A stretch of 27,990 bases of DNA from a virus. The notes under the pieces are model-generated. The model ran no database searches. It was given only the letters and a program-made list of their open reading frames with translations, and had not been told where the DNA came from. The translations under genes and the position numbers were made by a program. Below, one piece after another: positions 20,730 to 27,765 of this stretch (positions are counted from its first letter, which is position 1; every line of letters begins with the position of its first letter). Where the stretch lies: positions 1 through 27,990 of IMG/VR virus record IMGVR_UViG_3300042691_024126; one strand, written 5' to 3'.

Positions 20730-22103
20730 ATGGCGTTACAAATTAGAAGAGGTACAGAAGCACAAAGGGGATCGCTAAGCGGATTAAACACTCCTGCTGT
20801 TGGTGAACCACTGTACACTACAGATACAAAAAAACTATTCATAGGTGATGGTTCCACAACTGGTGGTGTAGCATTAGGTTATTACAGTGCAATAAATGTA
20901 GCAGGTCAAAGTTCATTGAGTGCTGCCAATAATACAGATACATTAACACTTGTAGCAGGAACAAACGTAGTCCTAACTACAGATGCAGGCACTGACACTA
21001 TTACAATTAGTGCTCCAAGAGATGTAGAAGTATTCAACACTGGTAGTATCAATATTTTTCAAAATAATATTCAAGGCCTAAACAGCAACGAAAACATTAT
21101 TATTGATCCATCAGGAACTGGTATAGTACAAATTAACAGTGGGTTAACTGTAACAGGAACAATATCAGGAAATTTAACAGGCAATGTAACAGGTAACGTT
21201 AGTGGTACAGCAGCCACAGTTACAAACGCATCACAGCCTAATATTACTAGTTTAGGAACATTAACTGGGTTAACAGTAAATGGAACTGTTACAGCTACTA
21301 CTGTTGTAGGTAATTTTGACGGGCAATTAAACGGATCTGTGTTTAGCGACAACAGTACATTGTTAGTTGATGCAATTAATAATATTCACGCTGGTACTTT
21401 TACTACAGGTGAAGTTACTATTTCAGATCATACGATTAGCACATTAAACACAAATCAAGATTTAGTAATTGATCTAGCAGGTACAGGTAGACTTGATGTT
21501 CAAGCAATAATTCAAGGATCAAGATTAGAAATGTTTAACGACGTATTTACTGGAGGTATTACACTATCTAGTGCTGCCAGTACTAATGCTTCGTTAGTAA
21601 TTGCTACTTCACACAATTCAGCATCCACTTCTACAGCGTTTGTAACAAACCCATCAACCTTTAGTGGACCACAAATCGGTGCTACTGTAACATTTTTAAG
21701 ATCTAAAGGTGCTAATCCTTTGGCCCCACAAAGTGTTGCTAACAATGATGAAATATCAACATTTGATTTCAATGGATTTTATCTTCCAGATTCAGCATTC
21801 TATAGTGCGGCAAAAATTAGAGGTGTTGTAGACGGCGCCCCTAGTGCCAGTGCTGTTCCAGGACGTTTAGAATTTGTAGCATCTAATTCGTCAGGATCAA
21901 GTGCTGTGAGATTAACTGTTAGCTCAACAGCAGTTACAGCTACAGTTCCATTCAAGTTACCGGTTGTAGCTGATGATACAGCCCGTACAGCATTGGTAGC
22001 AACACCTGCACAAGGTATGATGATTTTTATGCAGGCAGGATCTAGCCCTGCAGCCACAAACGTAGCACAAGTTTACGACGGAACAGCTTGGGTCAATTTA
22101 TAA
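20730..22103 (+). CDS. Fibre protein with Mtd-type N-terminal domain
   Basis: 457 residues with AGGAG (20720-20724) five bases before the ATG. The N-terminus (LQIRRGTEAQR...LNTPAVGEPLYTTDTKKLFIGDGSTTGGV, 3-48) is the domain found at the start of many phage tail proteins including the major tropism determinant Mtd. It is followed by NNTDTLTLVAGTNVVLTTDAGTDTITIS, a beta block shared with the 2143-3681 fibre. Next come GLTVTGTISGNLTGNVTGNVSGTA repeats, SVFSDNSTLLVDA (shared with the 19660 protein) and a C-terminal ALVATPAQGMMIFMQ...AQVYDGTAWVNL closing strand. No variable-repeat or reverse transcriptase gene accompanies it, so there is no sign of a diversity-generating retroelement. Confidence 0.85.
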   Translation: MALQIRRGTEAQRGSLSGLNTPAVGEPLYTTDTKKLFIGDGSTTGGVALGYYSAINVAGQSSLSAANNTDTLTLVAGTNVVLTTDAGTDTITISAPRDVEVFNTGSINIFQNNIQGLNSNENIIIDPSGTGIVQINSGLTVTGTISGNLTGNVTGNVSGTAATVTNASQPNITSLGTLTGLTVNGTVTATTVVGNFDGQLNGSVFSDNSTLLVDAINNIHAGTFTTGEVTISDHTISTLNTNQDLVIDLAGTGRLDVQAIIQGSRLEMFNDVFTGGITLSSAASTNASLVIATSHNSASTSTAFVTNPSTFSGPQIGATVTFLRSKGANPLAPQSVANNDEISTFDFNGFYLPDSAFYSAAKIRGVVDGAPSASAVPGRLEFVASNSSGSSAVRLTVSSTAVTATVPFKLPVVADDTARTALVATPAQGMMIFMQAGSSPAATNVAQVYDGTAWVNL

Positions 22104-22110
22104 TATCAGT

Positions 22111-22133
22111 CCTTGATAAATATAATATCAAGG
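22111..22133 (+). promoter_or_regulatory. Late-type box inside a ribosome-site-hiding hairpin
   Basis: CCTTGATA (22111-22118) and TATCAAGG (22126-22133) are a perfect 8-bp inverted repeat with a 7-base loop. GATAAATA (22115-22122) spans the left arm and loop. The right arm holds AAGG, the only Shine-Dalgarno candidate for ATG 22141. RNA begun at the box (about 22128) would lack the left arm, leaving AAGG free; read-through RNA from the 20730 gene would hide it. No T tract follows, so it is not a terminator. Confidence 0.6.
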
Positions 22134-22140
22134 GTTGATT

Positions 22141-24528
22141 ATGTTACAAATTTGGACAGCCAATTCTGGCACTTCTTTAGGTACTATACAGGAGCGAACT
22201 AGCACTACGATTAGTTTACCTGTGTCCTTTTCTAACACGTTCAACGACAGTTCAGCACTTACTTACACAGTAATTAGCGGAGCTTTGCCGCCTGGACTTA
22301 GATTAAACAACGACAAAATTGTAGGTTCTGCTTTTGAAGTTCCAAGAACTACAGATTTCACATTTTGTATTAGAGCCAGCTACGATAACGATATAGCTGA
22401 TCGAACATTTAAAATTACTGTTGAGGGTGCTGACGAACCAGTGTTCGTTACGCAAGAAGGCACTCTTCCAATAGGAACTAGTCAAGCATATTTTATATTA
22501 GATAGCAGTCTAGTTGATTTTCAAATAGATGCTATAGACACTGATACAGCCGCAGGACAAACATTAAAGTATTTTATATCCAGTGGAGACGGCGAACTTC
22601 CGCCTGGACTCAGCATGTCTGATAGTGGACGTATTACTGGATTTATACAACCTTTACCAACTGTACCAACAGACAATAGAACTGGAAGTTATGGTGAAGA
22701 TTTGTTTGATAGTTACGGATATGACTATGGTAGCAGACCAGATAATGGCTACGATAGTTTTATATACGACAGTGTATTTTTTGATTATTTCTTACCCACT
22801 CTTACACCAAGAAAATTGAATAGGAATTATGAATTCATAGTTACAGTTAGTGATGGTGATAATATTTCAAAAAGAAAATTTTTGATTTATGTAGTTGGCG
22901 ATGATTTCTTACGTGCAGATAACACGTTAGTTAGTGCAGGTAACGGTGTGTTTACTGTTGATGGAACATATTTAAGAGCTCCTATTTGGATAACCCCAAG
23001 CGATCTTGGCTTGTATAGAGCAAATAATTATATCACAATTTATTTAGACACATATGATGCACCAGTGTTAGGTCCTGTAGTATACAGTTTAGATACTGTT
23101 AATCCAGATAGTACTCCCAGTTTGTTACCACCAAACATGCAGTTTGATATTAGAAACTCAGAAATATTTGGTATAGTTCCTTATCAACCAGCTATTACAA
23201 AAACTTATAAATTTACAGTCACTGCAAGAAGATTTGGAGAGGACGGGGAAATAGCTTCCAGTAAACGTACATTTACAATGAGTACGTTAGGTGAAGTTGA
23301 CAGTGTAATGAACTGGTTGACTCCGCAATCTTTAGGTTCAGTTGATGCAAATTATATCAGTACTCTTAGAGTAACTGCAACGTCAACTGTAGAAAACGCT
23401 ACCATCTTATACAGTTTAATTACTGGATCTTTGCCACCAGGTTTAACTTTACAACTTAACGGTGAAATAACGGGCAAAGTAACTCAATACGGATCACTTG
23501 GTTCGCCCGGTGTTACAACATTTAGTGATACTGATATTTTAGGTAATGTGTACAATAATCAAACTTTTGATGGTGGCACTACCACTGTTGATCGAGAATA
23601 TAAATTTGTCATACGAGCTAAGGATGAATTTGAATACAGTTTTATAGACAGAGAATTTGTTATTAAAATTTCTACTCCTAACGACAGATTATACAGCAAC
23701 ATTAGTGCTAGAACATTTATGATTCAAAACAAACGAGATTTGTTTAATGGATTTATTGACGATAATGTTATTTTCACACCAAACAGTATCTACAGACCTA
23801 ATGATATAAATTTTGGTATACAACGTGATCTTAGAATGTTAGTTTATGCAGGCATCGAAACAAAAGCCGCAGAAAGGTATGTAAGTGCTATAGGACTTAA
23901 TCATAAGAAAAAACGTTTTGTATTTGGCAATGTTAAATCTGCTAAAGCAAAAATACCAGGAACCAACGACGTAGTTTATGAAATTATCTATGTTGAAATG
24001 ATAGATCCTTTAGAAAAAGGTAATAAAAAACTAAATTCTGTAATCAATACCAGCAGAGACCCTAATACTATTACAGTCGACACCGACAACAGTATTTGGG
24101 ATGGTAGAGAAAATTTAACAAGATTAAATCGTGATGAACCTTTTGCTCCTAGACCGTTTGATAGAACTACAATAGATCAAACTGATTTATTTGTTAGTGA
24201 TCCAAATCCAATAAAACGATTCCCTAGTAGTATTACAAATTGGCGAGATAGAATTTCTGCTGTAGGATCAACAGAAAGAAATTATTTGCCTCTTTGGATG
24301 CGTAGTGTTCAAGATGATGCTAAACAAGAATTAGGGTTTGTTCTAGCTGTTCCTATTTGTTACTGCAATCCAGGGACCAGTGCAGATATATTGCTAAACA
24401 TTAAATTTAGCGGGTTTGATTTCAAAAATCTAGACTATACAGTAGATAGATACATAATAGATTCCGTCACCGGATACGGAAGCGATAAATATCTAGTATT
24501 TAAAAATGACAGGGTAACAATAACATGA
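22141..24528 (+). CDS. Tail/baseplate structural protein with Ig-like (He_PIG) repeats
   Basis: 795 residues; ATG 22141 is preferred over TTG 22135 because of the AAGG site. At least three putative Ig domains are marked by the (G/S)xLPPGLxLxxxxxIxGx motif: GALPPGLRLNNDKIVGSA (about 48-65), GELPPGLSMSDSGRITGF (about 152-169) and GSLPPGLTLQLNGEITGK (about 431-448). The middle (175-220) is Tyr/Asp/Gly rich. The C-terminal third (from about 520) is different: YSNISARTFMIQNKRDLFNGFIDDN..., with conserved-looking charged and aromatic blocks, probably the part that docks to the virion. Family members of this plan are common in marine myophage tail clusters. It overlaps the next gene by ATGA. Confidence 0.85.
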   Translation: MLQIWTANSGTSLGTIQERTSTTISLPVSFSNTFNDSSALTYTVISGALPPGLRLNNDKIVGSAFEVPRTTDFTFCIRASYDNDIADRTFKITVEGADEPVFVTQEGTLPIGTSQAYFILDSSLVDFQIDAIDTDTAAGQTLKYFISSGDGELPPGLSMSDSGRITGFIQPLPTVPTDNRTGSYGEDLFDSYGYDYGSRPDNGYDSFIYDSVFFDYFLPTLTPRKLNRNYEFIVTVSDGDNISKRKFLIYVVGDDFLRADNTLVSAGNGVFTVDGTYLRAPIWITPSDLGLYRANNYITIYLDTYDAPVLGPVVYSLDTVNPDSTPSLLPPNMQFDIRNSEIFGIVPYQPAITKTYKFTVTARRFGEDGEIASSKRTFTMSTLGEVDSVMNWLTPQSLGSVDANYISTLRVTATSTVENATILYSLITGSLPPGLTLQLNGEITGKVTQYGSLGSPGVTTFSDTDILGNVYNNQTFDGGTTTVDREYKFVIRAKDEFEYSFIDREFVIKISTPNDRLYSNISARTFMIQNKRDLFNGFIDDNVIFTPNSIYRPNDINFGIQRDLRMLVYAGIETKAAERYVSAIGLNHKKKRFVFGNVKSAKAKIPGTNDVVYEIIYVEMIDPLEKGNKKLNSVINTSRDPNTITVDTDNSIWDGRENLTRLNRDEPFAPRPFDRTTIDQTDLFVSDPNPIKRFPSSITNWRDRISAVGSTERNYLPLWMRSVQDDAKQELGFVLAVPICYCNPGTSADILLNIKFSGFDFKNLDYTVDRYIIDSVTGYGSDKYLVFKNDRVTIT

Positions 24529-25100
24529 CAAGCGCAATTTCAACTTCTTCAATTGACGAATCATATCCAGTTGCTGGGCAAGACAACAACAGCCAAGGAT
24601 TTAGAGATAATTTTAATGCCATTAAAACAGCACTTAATACTGCTAAAGGCGAAATTGATACACTGCAATCTGGCACTGCTAAGTTAAATGTGGCAAATAA
24701 TTTTAATGGGGTTTTGTTGGAAGATGCAGAAGTAAACAAGTTTTACGGGTCAGTAAGACAAAACGGCACTGTATCAACAAACTCAGACATTGATTTAGAA
24801 AATGGTCCGTTACAAGTAGTCACTGTTGGCGCAAATATATCACTAAGATTTATCAACTGGCCCGACAGCGATCTATATGGTAAGATGAGATTGCATATCA
24901 AAAATACCAGTGGAAGTTCTAAAACTATAACTTTAGACAGTCAAGGTGTTACAGATATTAAATTTGTTTCTGGGGAGTTTACTGCATCAGGATCACTAGC
25001 ACAAGTAGCTGTAGCAAATAACACAGAGGTTGTAGTTGAAGCTTGGACTTATGATAACGGTGTAAATGTTTATTTGAAGAATTTTGGTGTGTTTGCATGA
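24525..25100 (+). CDS. Fibre-associated protein with N-terminal coiled coil
   Basis: 191 residues, ATGA overlap with the upstream gene. The N-terminus (YPVAGQDNNSQGFRDNFNAIKTALNTAKGEIDTLQSG, about 14-50) carries the NNSQGFRDNF motif of phage fibre attachment segments, related in style to the NDGTGD..R.(A/S)F.KVN.NF blocks nearby, followed by a short heptad helix. The remaining beta-rich part (residues about 85-191; GPLQVVTVGANISLRFINWPDSDLYGKMRLHI..., LAQVAVANNTEVVVEAWTYDNGVNVYLKNFGVF) resembles a capping domain seen in phage structural proteins. Likely a short tail fibre or tip component. Confidence 0.8.
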   Translation: MTSAISTSSIDESYPVAGQDNNSQGFRDNFNAIKTALNTAKGEIDTLQSGTAKLNVANNFNGVLLEDAEVNKFYGSVRQNGTVSTNSDIDLENGPLQVVTVGANISLRFINWPDSDLYGKMRLHIKNTSGSSKTITLDSQGVTDIKFVSGEFTASGSLAQVAVANNTEVVVEAWTYDNGVNVYLKNFGVFA

Positions 25101-25336
25101 CAGCAATAAATCCATTGATAGAAGATTTATCAAAACTTAAAGACGCTGAGGTCGAAAATAAAATACAAGATCTCAGCAAAAAATATTGGACTGCTAGTAA
25201 CCCAAATTTAAAAATGCAAATTGCATCATTTTTAGACATTTACAAAGAAGAATTAACTACTAGGCGAGCTAAAGCCTGGGATCAACAATACCAAAAACGT
25301 AATAAAGATCTTGACGACTTGATTCAAATCAACTAA
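25097..25336 (+). CDS. Small helical phage protein
   Basis: 79 residues, ATGA overlap with the fibre-associated gene. Almost wholly helical and charged: NPLIEDLSKLKDAEVENKIQDLSKKYW, then MQIASFLDIYKEELTTRRAKAWDQQYQKRNKDLDDLIQIN. The conserved position at the end of the structural operon suggests a chaperone or minor virion role. No motif is recognised. Its stop codon TAA (25334-25336) is within the promoter dyad of the next gene. Confidence 0.7.
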   Translation: MTAINPLIEDLSKLKDAEVENKIQDLSKKYWTASNPNLKMQIASFLDIYKEELTTRRAKAWDQQYQKRNKDLDDLIQIN

Positions 25337-25345
25337 AATAGTTGA
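25329..25345 (+). promoter_or_regulatory. Start-codon hairpin with late-type box variant
   Basis: TCAACTA (25329-25335), AAA, TAGTTGA (25339-25345) is a perfect 7-bp hairpin ending directly before ATG 25346. It contains TAAAATA (25334-25340), one base longer than the TAAATA core, followed by five bases and the ATG. The arms match those at the desaturase gene. No Shine-Dalgarno is present. Confidence 0.5.
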
Positions 25346-25855
25346 ATGCAATCTGACAAATTTGGTAATATAACTTATAATGAAAAAGAACTAATTGATC
25401 TGCTGTATAAAGATCAGTTAGATTTTTTATCAAAGGTTTATTTAGAAAAAACCCCAAACATAGATAAACTGAAAGAAATTTCAGAAATCAATCTACAGCA
25501 CTTAGATCCAAATATTGAAACAGTATCTATAGAGGATTTTGATCTAGCACATCAAAGTGTTTGGTTTATGCCTGAAAAATATAAAAGTTTTGATATTAAA
25601 AATTGGGTATTAGAACAATGTGCAGATACAGAAGCTTATAATAGAGCTCAAGAAGAACTAGCAGAATTCCAAGCAAGAAATATGATGCCCTTGCTTCAAT
25701 GGCTTAAATACCTAGTAGATACCTGCAGAGCTAACAACATCGTTTGGGGTGTGGGGCGAGGCAGTAGCGTCAGCAGTTTTGTGTTATTTTTAATTGGTGT
25801 ACACAAAATAGACTCAATTAAATATGACTTAGATTGGCGTGATTTTTTAAGATAG
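25346..25855 (+). CDS. DNA polymerase III alpha-like fragment without catalytic aspartates
   Basis: 169 residues. The C-terminal 55 (LLQWLKYLVDTCRANNIVWGVGRGSSVSSFVLFLIGVHKIDSIKYDLDWRDFLR, given here as blocks: helix 116-131, GVGRGSS 135-141, hydrophobic helix 143-152, KIDSIKYDLDWRDFLR 154-169) match the palm segment of bacterial DnaE (GRGSaaGSLv.Y.lgIt.iDP..yDLlFERFL). In DnaE the GRGS motif binds the nucleotide triphosphate, and the catalytic PDxDxD aspartates follow just after FERFL. Here the frame stops at exactly that point. The N-terminal 110 residues are acidic and not recognised. It cannot be a polymerase alone. It could be a regulator, a decoy or a pared-down replisome contact. Confidence 0.75.
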   Translation: MQSDKFGNITYNEKELIDLLYKDQLDFLSKVYLEKTPNIDKLKEISEINLQHLDPNIETVSIEDFDLAHQSVWFMPEKYKSFDIKNWVLEQCADTEAYNRAQEELAEFQARNMMPLLQWLKYLVDTCRANNIVWGVGRGSSVSSFVLFLIGVHKIDSIKYDLDWRDFLR

Positions 25856-25869
25856 TAAAGGAGATTGCT

Positions 25870-26085
25870 ATGGCAATGAAAGAAGGATTAAAAAAGGCTT
25901 ACCGAAGTGCATTAGGCAAAGAGGTAGACTTAGAAAAATTAAGGAATCAAAATGAATTGACTCTAGCAGTTGGTAATGCTAAAGTAAATGCTCGTGGAGA
26001 TGAATTAGGACCTGGCGGTAAAATTATCCGTAAACGTGAAGATGTTCTAAAAGAATATTACAAAGGTAAACCAAAGGACGAATAA
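25870..26085 (+). CDS. Small conserved phage protein
   Basis: 71 residues with AAAGGAG (25857-25863) before ATG 25870. A basic helical N-terminus (KEGLKKAYRSALGKEVDLEKL) is followed by ELTLAVGNAKVNARGDELGPGGKIIRKREDVLKEYY. The AVGNAKVNARGDELGPGG core looks highly conserved among marine T4-like phage proteins in my memory; function unknown. The TAATG overlap with the co-chaperonin gene suggests the two are made together, but that does not show that they act together. Confidence 0.75.
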   Translation: MAMKEGLKKAYRSALGKEVDLEKLRNQNELTLAVGNAKVNARGDELGPGGKIIRKREDVLKEYYKGKPKDE

Positions 26086-26411
26086 TGAACGTTGTAAAAG
26101 GCAAACTAAGACCAATAAGAAATAATGTTTTTGTTTCTGATATGGATTTTGACATGCGTGTAAGTGCAGGCGGCATTGTGCTTCCCAATGATGATGGTAA
26201 GACCGAAGGTATTAGACCACGTTGGGGTAAAGTATTTGCTATTGGGCATGAACAAACAGACGTAGCAGTTGGCGAGTGGATCTTAGTTGAACACGGTCGA
26301 TGGACTAGAGGAATTACTATTGAAGATGAAAATGGAAATGAAATTATCATCAGAAGAGTAGATACTGATTGTATATTGGCTAAAGCTAACGAACGACCAT
26401 CAGACGTTTAA
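26085..26411 (+). CDS. GroES-like co-chaperonin (functional counterpart of T4 gp31)
   Basis: GroES caps the GroEL folding chamber; T4 replaces it with gp31 to fold its large capsid protein. The 108-residue frame begins by TAATG overlap. It shows KLRPIRNNVFVSDM (GroES beta-barrel start, 7-20), a mobile loop with SAGGIVLP (27-34) that is the GroEL-binding sequence of host GroES, RWGKVFAIGHEQTDVAVGEWILVEHGRWTRGI (47-78) and IIIRRVDTDCILAK (87-100). It is much closer to bacterial GroES than T4 gp31 is, so host origin is likely. It should act in the cytoplasm with host GroEL. It is followed by a strong terminator. Confidence 0.88.
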   Translation: MNVVKGKLRPIRNNVFVSDMDFDMRVSAGGIVLPNDDGKTEGIRPRWGKVFAIGHEQTDVAVGEWILVEHGRWTRGITIEDENGNEIIIRRVDTDCILAKANERPSDV

Positions 26412-26429
26412 AACGGTAAAATAATTAAC

Positions 26430-26459
26430 ACAGGGCCTTGACTGGCCCTGTCTTTTTCT
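26430..26459 (+). terminator. Intrinsic terminator sharing bases with a promoter
   Basis: ACAGGGCC (26430-26437) and GGCCCTGT (26444-26451) form a perfect 8-bp stem around the loop TTGACT, followed by TCTTTTTCT. It ends the co-chaperonin transcript. Confidence 0.9.
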
Positions 26460-26466
26460 GTATACT
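26438..26466 (+). promoter_or_regulatory. Sigma70-type promoter nested in the terminator
   Basis: TTGACT (26438-26443), 17 bases, TATACT (26461-26466). The -35 box is exactly the loop of the upstream terminator, and the spacer is its right stem arm plus T tract. Initiation near 26473 would drive the 26491 membrane gene, the 51-residue gene and the clamp loader. Confidence 0.75.
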
Positions 26467-26490
26467 AAGGAAAACTCTGGAGTTAATAAA

Positions 26491-26742
26491 ATGAATGAAC
26501 ATGAAAAAAATATAGAAGCAATGAAAGAGCTACGCTCAAAAATTGATAAAGTTTTATCTGGTGAACCAATTCCTGAAGTAGAATACAAACATCCTGACCC
26601 AGTTAAACACAAATATATCAGCTTTGCCAAAAGTGCTGTAAGGGTGGCTGCAGGTGTTGCACTGTGTTATAGTATGTTTTGGTATGCCGGTAGTCTTTTA
26701 ATACTAGCAGAAGTATTAGGTGTTGCTGAAGAAATGGTATGA
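26491..26742 (+). CDS. Small membrane protein
   Basis: 83 residues with GGAG (26479-26482) before ATG 26491. The N-terminal 45 residues are hydrophilic and charged (NEHEKNIEAMKELRSKIDKVLSGEPIPEVEYKHPDPVKHKY). They are followed by a hydrophobic segment AVRVAAGVALCYSMFWYAGSLLILAEVLGVA that can span the membrane once or as a hairpin. First gene of the early-type operon leading to the clamp loader. A dyad AACTC-TG-GAGTT (26473-26484) covers the predicted 5' end and ribosome site. Function not recognised. Confidence 0.7.
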   Translation: MNEHEKNIEAMKELRSKIDKVLSGEPIPEVEYKHPDPVKHKYISFAKSAVRVAAGVALCYSMFWYAGSLLILAEVLGVAEEMV

Positions 26743-26894
26743 CAAATGATTTAAAATTTACGACAGCAGGTGAATATATGAAGGATCACGATCCACCAGA
26801 ACCCTGCTATATTATTGAAGGCAAGTGGGCTGAAGATACAAAGGAAGAAAATGAAAGAACTTTGGGTAGAGAAATACCGTCCAAAAACAATTGA
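26739..26894 (+). CDS. Short ORF of 51 codons overlapping the clamp loader gene
   Basis: Starts by ATGA overlap (26739-26742) with the membrane-protein stop and ends at TGA 26892-26894, so its last 44 bases overlap the clamp loader start in another frame. The product begins MTNDLKFTTAGEYMKDHDPPEPCYIIEG and is acidic. The perfect ATGA junction argues for real translation, and it would carry ribosomes up to the gp44 start. Homologues are not known to me. It could be a coupling peptide only. Confidence 0.5.
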   Translation: MTNDLKFTTAGEYMKDHDPPEPCYIIEGKWAEDTKEENERTLGREIPSKNN

Positions 26895-27765
26895 CGGATA
26901 CGTGTTTAGAGATGAACATCAAAAACAACAAGTAGAAAGATGGGTCAAAGAAGGCACTATTCCACACTTGTTGTTTAGTGGCAATGCGGGTATTGGTAAA
27001 ACAACCTTAGCAAAAATATTGCTTAATGAACTAGGCGTTAACGATCTTGACGTACTAGAAATTAATGCATCAAGAACAAATAGTGTTGAGGACGTTCGAG
27101 ACAAAATTGTTAACTTTGTGCAAATGATTCCCTTTGGAGATTTTAAGGTAGTACTATTAGATGAAGCAGATTATTTGTCACCTAACGCTCAAGCGGCACT
27201 TCGTGGTGTTATGGAGGAGTATCACACTACGTCTCGTTTTATCCTCACTTGCAATTATCCTAATAGGGTCATTCCTGCACTACACAGTAGATGTCAAGGA
27301 TTCCACGTTGAAAGAGTGGATGCTACAGAATTTACTGCAAGAGTCGCTACAATACTCGTTGAGGAAAACATAGAGTTTGATTTGGACACATTGGATACTT
27401 TTGTTAAAGCTACCTATCCAGATCTCCGTAAATGTATTAATACTGTACAGATGAACAGTTTAGATGGTCATTTACATAGTCCAGAAAAAAGCGATAGCGG
27501 ACAAGCTGATTATAGATTAGAAATGGTTCAATTGTTTAAAGCTGGCAAGATTAGCGAAGCAAGAAAATTAATATGTAGTCAAGCTCGACCAGAAGAAATG
27601 GAAGACATTTATCGTTGGCTTTATGATAATATAGTGTTGTTTGGTGAAGAAGAAAAACAAGAAAAAGCAATACTTATAATCAAACAAGGTCTTGTAGATG
27701 ACACTTTAGTAATTGATCGTGAAATTAATTTAGCCGCAACTTTGATTAGATTGTCACACCTATGA
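26851..27765 (+). CDS. 44: Sliding clamp loader subunit, T4 gp44 type
   Basis: AAA+ ATPase that, with a gp62-type partner, loads the sliding clamp onto primed DNA for phage replication. 304 residues. ATG 26851 is chosen because AAGGAAG precedes it and [19 protein letters not shown] is the family N-terminus; the frame extends 12 codons upstream without support. Motifs: Walker [10 protein letters not shown] (44-52), Walker [10 protein letters not shown] (101-109), sensor 1 TCN (133-135) and the SRC arginine-finger motif in LHSRCQG (144-150). The lid and collar follow, with [11 protein letters not shown] near 211-221. All ATPase residues are present. The stop overlaps the ferredoxin start (ATGA). 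The gp62 partner is not in the window. Confidence 0.93.
   Translation: MKELWVEKYRPKTIDGYVFRDEHQKQQVERWVKEGTIPHLLFSGNAGIGKTTLAKILLNELGVNDLDVLEINASRTNSVEDVRDKIVNFVQMIPFGDFKVVLLDEADYLSPNAQAALRGVMEEYHTTSRFILTCNYPNRVIPALHSRCQGFHVERVDATEFTARVATILVEENIEFDLDTLDTFVKATYPDLRKCINTVQMNSLDGHLHSPEKSDSGQADYRLEMVQLFKAGKISEARKLICSQARPEEMEDIYRWLYDNIVLFGEEEKQEKAILIIKQGLVDDTLVIDREINLAATLIRLSHL

Noticed and set aside
20730-22103. A diversity-generating retroelement target because of the Mtd-like N-terminus
   Set aside because: No reverse transcriptase, template repeat or C-type-lectin variable repeat is visible in the window.
22111-22133. Inverted repeat read as an intrinsic terminator
   Set aside because: The stem is A/T-rich and no T tract follows; it covers a promoter box and ribosome site instead.
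25346-25855. A functional phage DNA polymerase
   Set aside because: The frame stops before the catalytic aspartates and no continuing frame lies downstream.
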